Below are positions 35,779 through 40,540 of a DNA stretch of 40,540 bases, piece by piece. Source of the DNA: Tubiluchus corallicola (Eukaryota; Priapulida; Priapulimorpha; Priapulimorphida; Tubiluchidae); assembly GCA_030141605.1 (NCBI GenBank), contig JAQGDQ010001448.1:1-40540 (forward strand), read 5' to 3'. Both the position numbers and the translations under genes were made by a program. A model generated the notes under the pieces. The model saw only the letters and a list, made by a program, of their open reading frames with translations, ran no database searches and was not told the DNA's origin. Each line of letters opens with the position of its first letter. Within the stretch, counting starts at the first letter, position 1.

Positions 35779-36450
35779 CTGTGATTACTAACGAAATATC
35801 CCTAGGCGAGCGCTGAAAATGCAACTTTGGCATATCCATATTAATAACTCCCGTTCCTTGAATATCGATACTCTGTATCTCCAAATTGTTGGATAAGTCT
35901 AGATTAATTATTTCAAGCTTTTTGCAGAATCGTATTATGATATTCTTGACAGTGTTCATTCGCTGAAATGCTTTGGAACCAAGTGTTGCTAAGTTCGGCT
36001 GGAACTTTAACGTTATGGTATCAGCAACACTAGCATAAATTGATGAATCGTGAATGACTTCAAGTTTGGAATTTATAATTGACAACATGTCCAATTTCTT
36101 TCCCTTCAGCCAACCGCTAGGCAATTCTCTGGATTGATATTTATATATTCTAAGCTCTCGGACAAAGGGAGCACTCGTTCTGTCAATCTCTCTTAAATCC
36201 TCTAGACGCAATTCCTGGCCTTTCCCGAATCCACACATGAGCCTACAGCCACGTTTCTGATCAGTTACTGGTTCGACGTAACAATGGTCATGGCGTACTC
36301 CACACTTAAGTTCCTTACATTTCATGAACTGTCCAAGTTGTATCTCATTCTCTGTGTGCTTTAATGGTGGGTTTGCACAGTCAACTACTGAACGTCTAAA
36401 GCCTTTAGTTTTTGTCCACTGCATGCTACAATCACATAATAGCTGATTAT
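35779..36450 (-). CDS. LRR gene exon A: LRRCT end, LRRNT and LRR block
   Basis: Exon of 672 bp from acceptor CTTGTTGCAG to donor GTATTA, phase 1 on both sides. It begins NQLLCDCSMQW with LRRCT cysteines at 5, 7, 24 and 44, then a second Cys-rich cap (CGVRHDHC, GCRLMC), then about five ~24-residue LRRs (ELRIYKY, LSIINSKLEVI, PNLATLGSKAF, LEIINLDLSNN, IQSIDIQGTGV), ending DISLVIT. Spliced to exon B the junction would read IT-G-NKDFRCAC, a normal LRR-to-LRRCT transition. An upstream LRR exon is needed but is not found in the 2.3 kb before the strand flips at the palindrome centre. The ATG inside the exon is in the middle of the LRRCT and is not a start. Confidence 0.85.
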
Positions 36451-36561
36451 CTGCAACAAGATTAACAGAAGATCTGATAGATCATAGCCATAATCATGAC
36501 CATGATAGTGATGATAAAATGATGATGGTGGTGATGATGAAGATGATGATGATAATAGTAA

Positions 36562-36562
<1 letters not shown>

Positions 36563-36622
<60 letters not shown>

Positions 36623-36772
36623 ACTGCTACTGCTACTGCTACTGCTACTGCTACTGCTACTGCTACTGCTACTGCTACTGCTACTGCTACTGCTACTGCT
36701 ACTCTACTGCTACTGCTACTGCTACTGCTACTGCTACTCTACTCTACTCTACTACTACTACTGCTGCTACTG

Positions 36773-36841
<69 letters not shown>

Positions 36842-36853
36842 TACTACTACTAT

Positions 36854-36918
<65 letters not shown>
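36563..36918 (+). repeat. CTG/CTA trinucleotide tract, left of palindrome 2 centre
   Basis: Eighteen pure CTG units (36,567-36,620) are followed by CTACTG alternation and then (CTA)n. Long Leu, Tyr or Val frames here are repeat translations. Confidence 0.95.
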
Positions 36919-38234
36919 GCCATAATCAGTTGAGAAACCACGCACTTTGCAGTTTACTCACGAAACAATATCCCTGACTGGAAGTGCCCTGCTAAGTATA
37001 CCAATCAGGTAACAGAGTGGTGCTGTAGGTTTATTGATTTGTCTGTTTTTTCGGAAGTATTTCCTGCTTCTTGTTTTGTACAAACTATCGTCACTAGGAC
37101 ATTTACTTAGTAATTGCTTGTACCAAACGGTACCTCATGAATGCCACCTAGTTAAAAAAGCTTCCTGATTTAGTGAAGTGCTTTGCTGTTAAAAGGGTCA
37201 CGAAAAGCAGACACAGACGCAGTAACTTTCGGACACTCACTCTGTAAACACACCACCTTTCATGCACTCTGTCTCTGTTAAAGCAGGCTTTAAACTGCTT
37301 CAAAGTTTGGCTAATCGGAAAAGGTTATCTCTTGTCAAGGTGTTATGGTTGGAACAGTCAAAACAGAAAAGCGTATACCTGCGGTTCAGTGTATTTTTAC
37401 CAACGCAGTGTACTACAAAACGATCATGGAAGAGAACCGATACAAAAGACCCCAATAACAGTGGTAACAGAAAGACTGTGAGTGCTACTCAGGAATAATC
37501 TTATAGAAATGTATAATGAGCAACCAAAACCTTAACTTCAATACAATGGGGAACTATGAGAACTAATAGATAATGTTGCAGTAGTCTTGCTTTTGGGACC
37601 ATTAAAGATAAGTGTGCTTAGGATCAAATAGGGTTACCAAATTAGAGAAAAATCTTTTTTCAACAGAATTCGTTTCCTCTATTTTACAGGAGATATGTGA
37701 TTGATACTATTATAGCAACACAAAGTGAAAATGAGGAAAACGCTTTATAGACCCTTTATGTATGCATGTTTACCTTTTTAATTCAACATGGACAATACAA
37801 CAAAGAAAAAAATAAAGATAGGCATGTTTTGCAGACTGTTAAGTAGCAGCAAAAATTGTTGGTTGTTGAATAACGATTTTATGGTACGTAGAGGTCTATC
37901 ATGTGAAATCCAATTGTGTAGAGTGACGTATAAAGTGCTCGTGCCAGCCAGTGGTAATAAAAACTTCTGGCGCCTTAGATTTTTATTGTTTTGGTCATTT
38001 GTTTCGTGTGTGAAAACACAAGTTTTGCACGCTTTTGCGTTCCTGACCCCCACTTTCCTTGATGGGATGAAATTAAACGATTTTTTTCAAACAATATTGA
38101 AAAATCGACCTGAGTTTGATGTGTTATTGCACCAGAATAAATCTTTTCTACGCAATGGTCTAGTAAAGTTGGTGGAAACATTTTAGTCAGTTCGAGCTTT
38201 GAAACGATAAAAGATACAGAACAGTACAGCTGCA
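36919..38234. other. Spacer of palindrome 2
   Basis: About 1.3 kb present once. A 132-codon frame at 37,788-38,186 (plus) has an ATG but no recognised domain, and frames overlap it on the other strand. I see no LRR exon here on either strand. Confidence 0.6.
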
Positions 38235-38293
38235 GAACTACTATGGAACTACTATGGAACTACTATGGAACTACTATGGAACTACTATGGAAC
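38235..38293 (+). repeat. 11-bp tandem repeat GAACTACTATG
   Basis: Five perfect 11-bp units plus a partial one, immediately before the ACT/AGT tract. It is absent from the left arm, so it lies at the edge of the palindrome. Confidence 0.9.
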
Positions 38294-38668
<375 letters not shown>

Positions 38669-38780
38669 ATTACTATTATCATCATCATCTTCATCATCAC
38701 CACCATCATTATTTTATCATCAATATCATTGTCATTATTATGGCTATGATCTATCAGATCTTCTGTTAATCTTGTTGCAG

Positions 38781-39452
38781 ATAATCAGCTATTATGTGAT
38801 TGTAGCATGCAGTGGACAAAAACTAAAGGCTTTAGACGTTCAGTAGTTGACTGTGCAAACCCACCATTAAAGCACACAGAGAATGAGATACAACTTGGAC
38901 AGTTCATGAAATGTAAGGAACTTAAGTGTGGAGTACGCCATGACCATTGTTACGTCGAACCAGTAACTGATCAGAAACGTGGCTGTAGGCTCATGTGTGG
39001 ATTCGGGAAAGGCCAGGAATTGCGTCTAGAGGATTTAAGAGAGATTGACAGAACGAGTGCTCCCTTTGTCCGAGAGCTTAGAATATATAAATATCAATCC
39101 AGAGAATTGCCTAGCGGTTGGCTGAAGGGAAAGAAATTGGACATGTTGTCAATTATAAATTCCAAACTTGAAGTCATTCACGATTCATCAATTTATGCTA
39201 GTGTTGCTGATACCATAACGTTAAAGTTCCAGCCGAACTTAGCAACACTTGGTTCCAAAGCATTTCAGCGAATGAACACTGTCAAGAATATCATAATACG
39301 ATTCTGCAAAAAGCTTGAAATAATTAATCTAGACTTATCCAACAATTTGGAGATACAGAGTATCGATATTCAAGGAACGGGAGTTATTAATATGGATATG
39401 CCAAAGTTGCATTTTCAGCGCTCGCCTAGGGATATTTCGTTAGTAATCACAG
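38781..39452 (+). CDS. LRR exon A, inverted duplicate
   Basis: Same 672-bp exon as 35,779-36,450 on the opposite strand, with intact acceptor (TTGTTGCAG) and donor (GTATTA), phase 1 on both sides. The encoded 224 residues are identical. It points away from the palindrome centre. Any exons B and C for this copy would lie outside the window. Like its twin it lacks an upstream exon in the spacer. Confidence 0.85.
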
Positions 39453-39757
39453 GTATTATGTTTTACTATAGGTCTTACACGTCAAATGCAGACACAGGAA
39501 AGTTCAAATGTGACTTAGGTAAGTCAAATGTAGACATAGGACATTTGACTTGACACGTATCTACATTTGACGCTTAAGATTTCTTGAAAACCATTGTTAA
39601 CACATTTGAACTGCCTAAGTCTACATTTGAGTTACCAAGACACATTTGAGTTACCTAAGTCTACATCTGAGTTACCAAGACACATTTGAGTTACCTAAGT
39701 CTGCATTTCAGTTACCTAAGTCTACATTTGACTTAGCGTACGTCTACATTTGACTTG
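39453..39757 (+). repeat. CAAATGTAGACTTAGG repeats, right copy
   Basis: Mirror of 35,475-35,778, including both hairpins. It matches base for base in the part I compared (39,600-39,740). Confidence 0.85.
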
Positions 39758-40540
39758 TAAAACCTAAATATATTTGTAAATATGTAAATATTTAAAAACA
39801 GTAGATTTTAAGACAAAGTGCATTTGGTAGGCATGTTAATTAGGTGCAATAAAACTATTATGACAAATGAAGCTCTGTTTAGCTCCGACTAAAATCAACT
39901 TGGGCAAAAGCGCAACATTATCTGCCTGCAGAAATTTCAACACCAACATTTAGACACAGTAAAATGTACAGTACTACATTTATTACAGTACCTTAAGTAT
40001 TATTATTAGTACAGTACCTTTCGTCACAAGACATTTGGGCACGTAGGTTATTTGGGCTCAAAGTTATTTGAACATATAGGCTCATCGCCCGATTTAAAAC
40101 TTGGGGCCCTGGGCACCTTAGGTTCCGGATGTCCTCAACATAAAAATTAAATTACACGACAAATAGAAAAATGAACTAAAATGAATGATGAACCACATTT
40201 CTGTTTATTTTCTGGTTTTGTTTTTCTCGATTTTATTGTGTGTTAGAAAAAATCTGACTACAATTTTCGATTTGTCGTGGCGTATAGTGATATAAGTTAC
40301 TGCTGGCCAAATAAAGTATAAAGTTGACTTTATTCTCTTTTCATTGAAACTTTGCACGCCGCTGCTAAATTTTCCTCTTTTCTAAGCTCATTTTTCTACG
40401 TTAATTCCAAAATAAAACCAATTTCAAAATCCTTGCCTTTTTCGTAAGGGAAGTCCTGAAAATGAGACCCCCTAGTGTGTGAGTGTGTGTGTGTGGGGGG
40501 GTCGAGAGTGGGTAGGGGGCGATTTCCCCTTATAAATCCT
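39758..40540. other. Non-coding end of window with the duplicated insertion
   Basis: Mirror of about 34,683-35,474. TATAGGCT at 40,075-40,082 is the copy of the AGCCTATA direct repeat, and the insertion runs from 40,083 to the window end. No gene seen. Confidence 0.7.

Larger units (their letters stand above)
34683..36918. repeat. Left arm of palindrome 2
   Basis: Inverse of about 38,294-40,540 (paired positions add up to 75,231). The LRR exon, its intron repeats and the insertion at 34,683 are all duplicated. Differences seen are mostly homopolymer or simple-repeat lengths, such as the poly-C run. Confidence 0.95.

Noticed and set aside
36519-36977. Long open frames of Leu, Tyr or Thr runs, and similar Ser/Val frames at 38,243-38,846
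   Set aside because: They are translations of trinucleotide tracts in several frames at once.
37788-38186. 132-codon ATG frame in the palindrome 2 spacer
   Set aside because: No domain or coding signature, overlapped by frames on the other strand, and no duplicate to show conservation.

Overview
The window looks like nuclear DNA from an invertebrate-type metazoan. It is AT-rich, has spliceosomal introns with canonical GT/AG sites, and encodes animal-type modules: a cadherin-like membrane protein, leucine-rich-repeat (LRR) modules with LRRCT caps, and an exon of UDP-xylose synthase. It also carries a non-LTR retrotransposon 3' end, a hAT-type MITE with an 8-bp target duplication, a possible solo LTR, and many mini- and microsatellites. 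I cannot name the species or phylum. Nothing bacterial, viral or plasmid-like was seen.

Layout. (1) About 1-23,520 is one giant imperfect palindrome. The left arm (1 to ~11,335) and the inverted right arm (~12,005 to ~23,520) surround a ~670-bp spacer. Each arm holds the same series, reading outward from the centre: a 92-bp tandem array made from a LINE 3' end; a ~16-bp minisatellite; a 22-bp tandem array with a CCAAT box in every unit; an intronless 833-codon cadherin-like gene; a broken copy of part of that gene on the opposite strand; a ~40-bp minisatellite; a lone 120-bp UXS1 exon; and a hAT MITE containing a long (GA)n run. The two genes are divergent and differ by one residue. (2) 23,585-26,895 is unique DNA with a 36-copy 22-bp satellite and a 9-copy 62-bp satellite. 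(3) 26,803-36,450, minus strand, holds exons of an LRR gene. All of them start in the same place inside an LRRCT cap and all visible boundaries are phase 1, so they could be joined in any number. (4) About 34,680 to the window end is a second palindrome. It duplicates one of these LRR exons in inverted orientation around a ~1.4-kb spacer bordered by (CTG/CTA)n and (AGT/AGC)n tracts.

How the parts may work together (inference). The cadherin-like genes face away from a shared centre and each sits directly behind an array of 12 CCAAT boxes, so the array is the obvious candidate for promoter or 5'-leader control. The LRR exons are built as symmetric cassettes (end of one LRRCT, then LRRNT and LRRs, ending just before the next LRRCT), a design that allows an LRR receptor or secreted protein to gain or lose whole modules. 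In both palindromes the coding sequence points outward. Whether the palindromes are real chromosome structure or joined haplotypes or chimeras cannot be settled from one sequence. Arm differences in palindrome 1 argue against a simple read-through artefact, while the near-identity of palindrome 2 leaves that possibility open.
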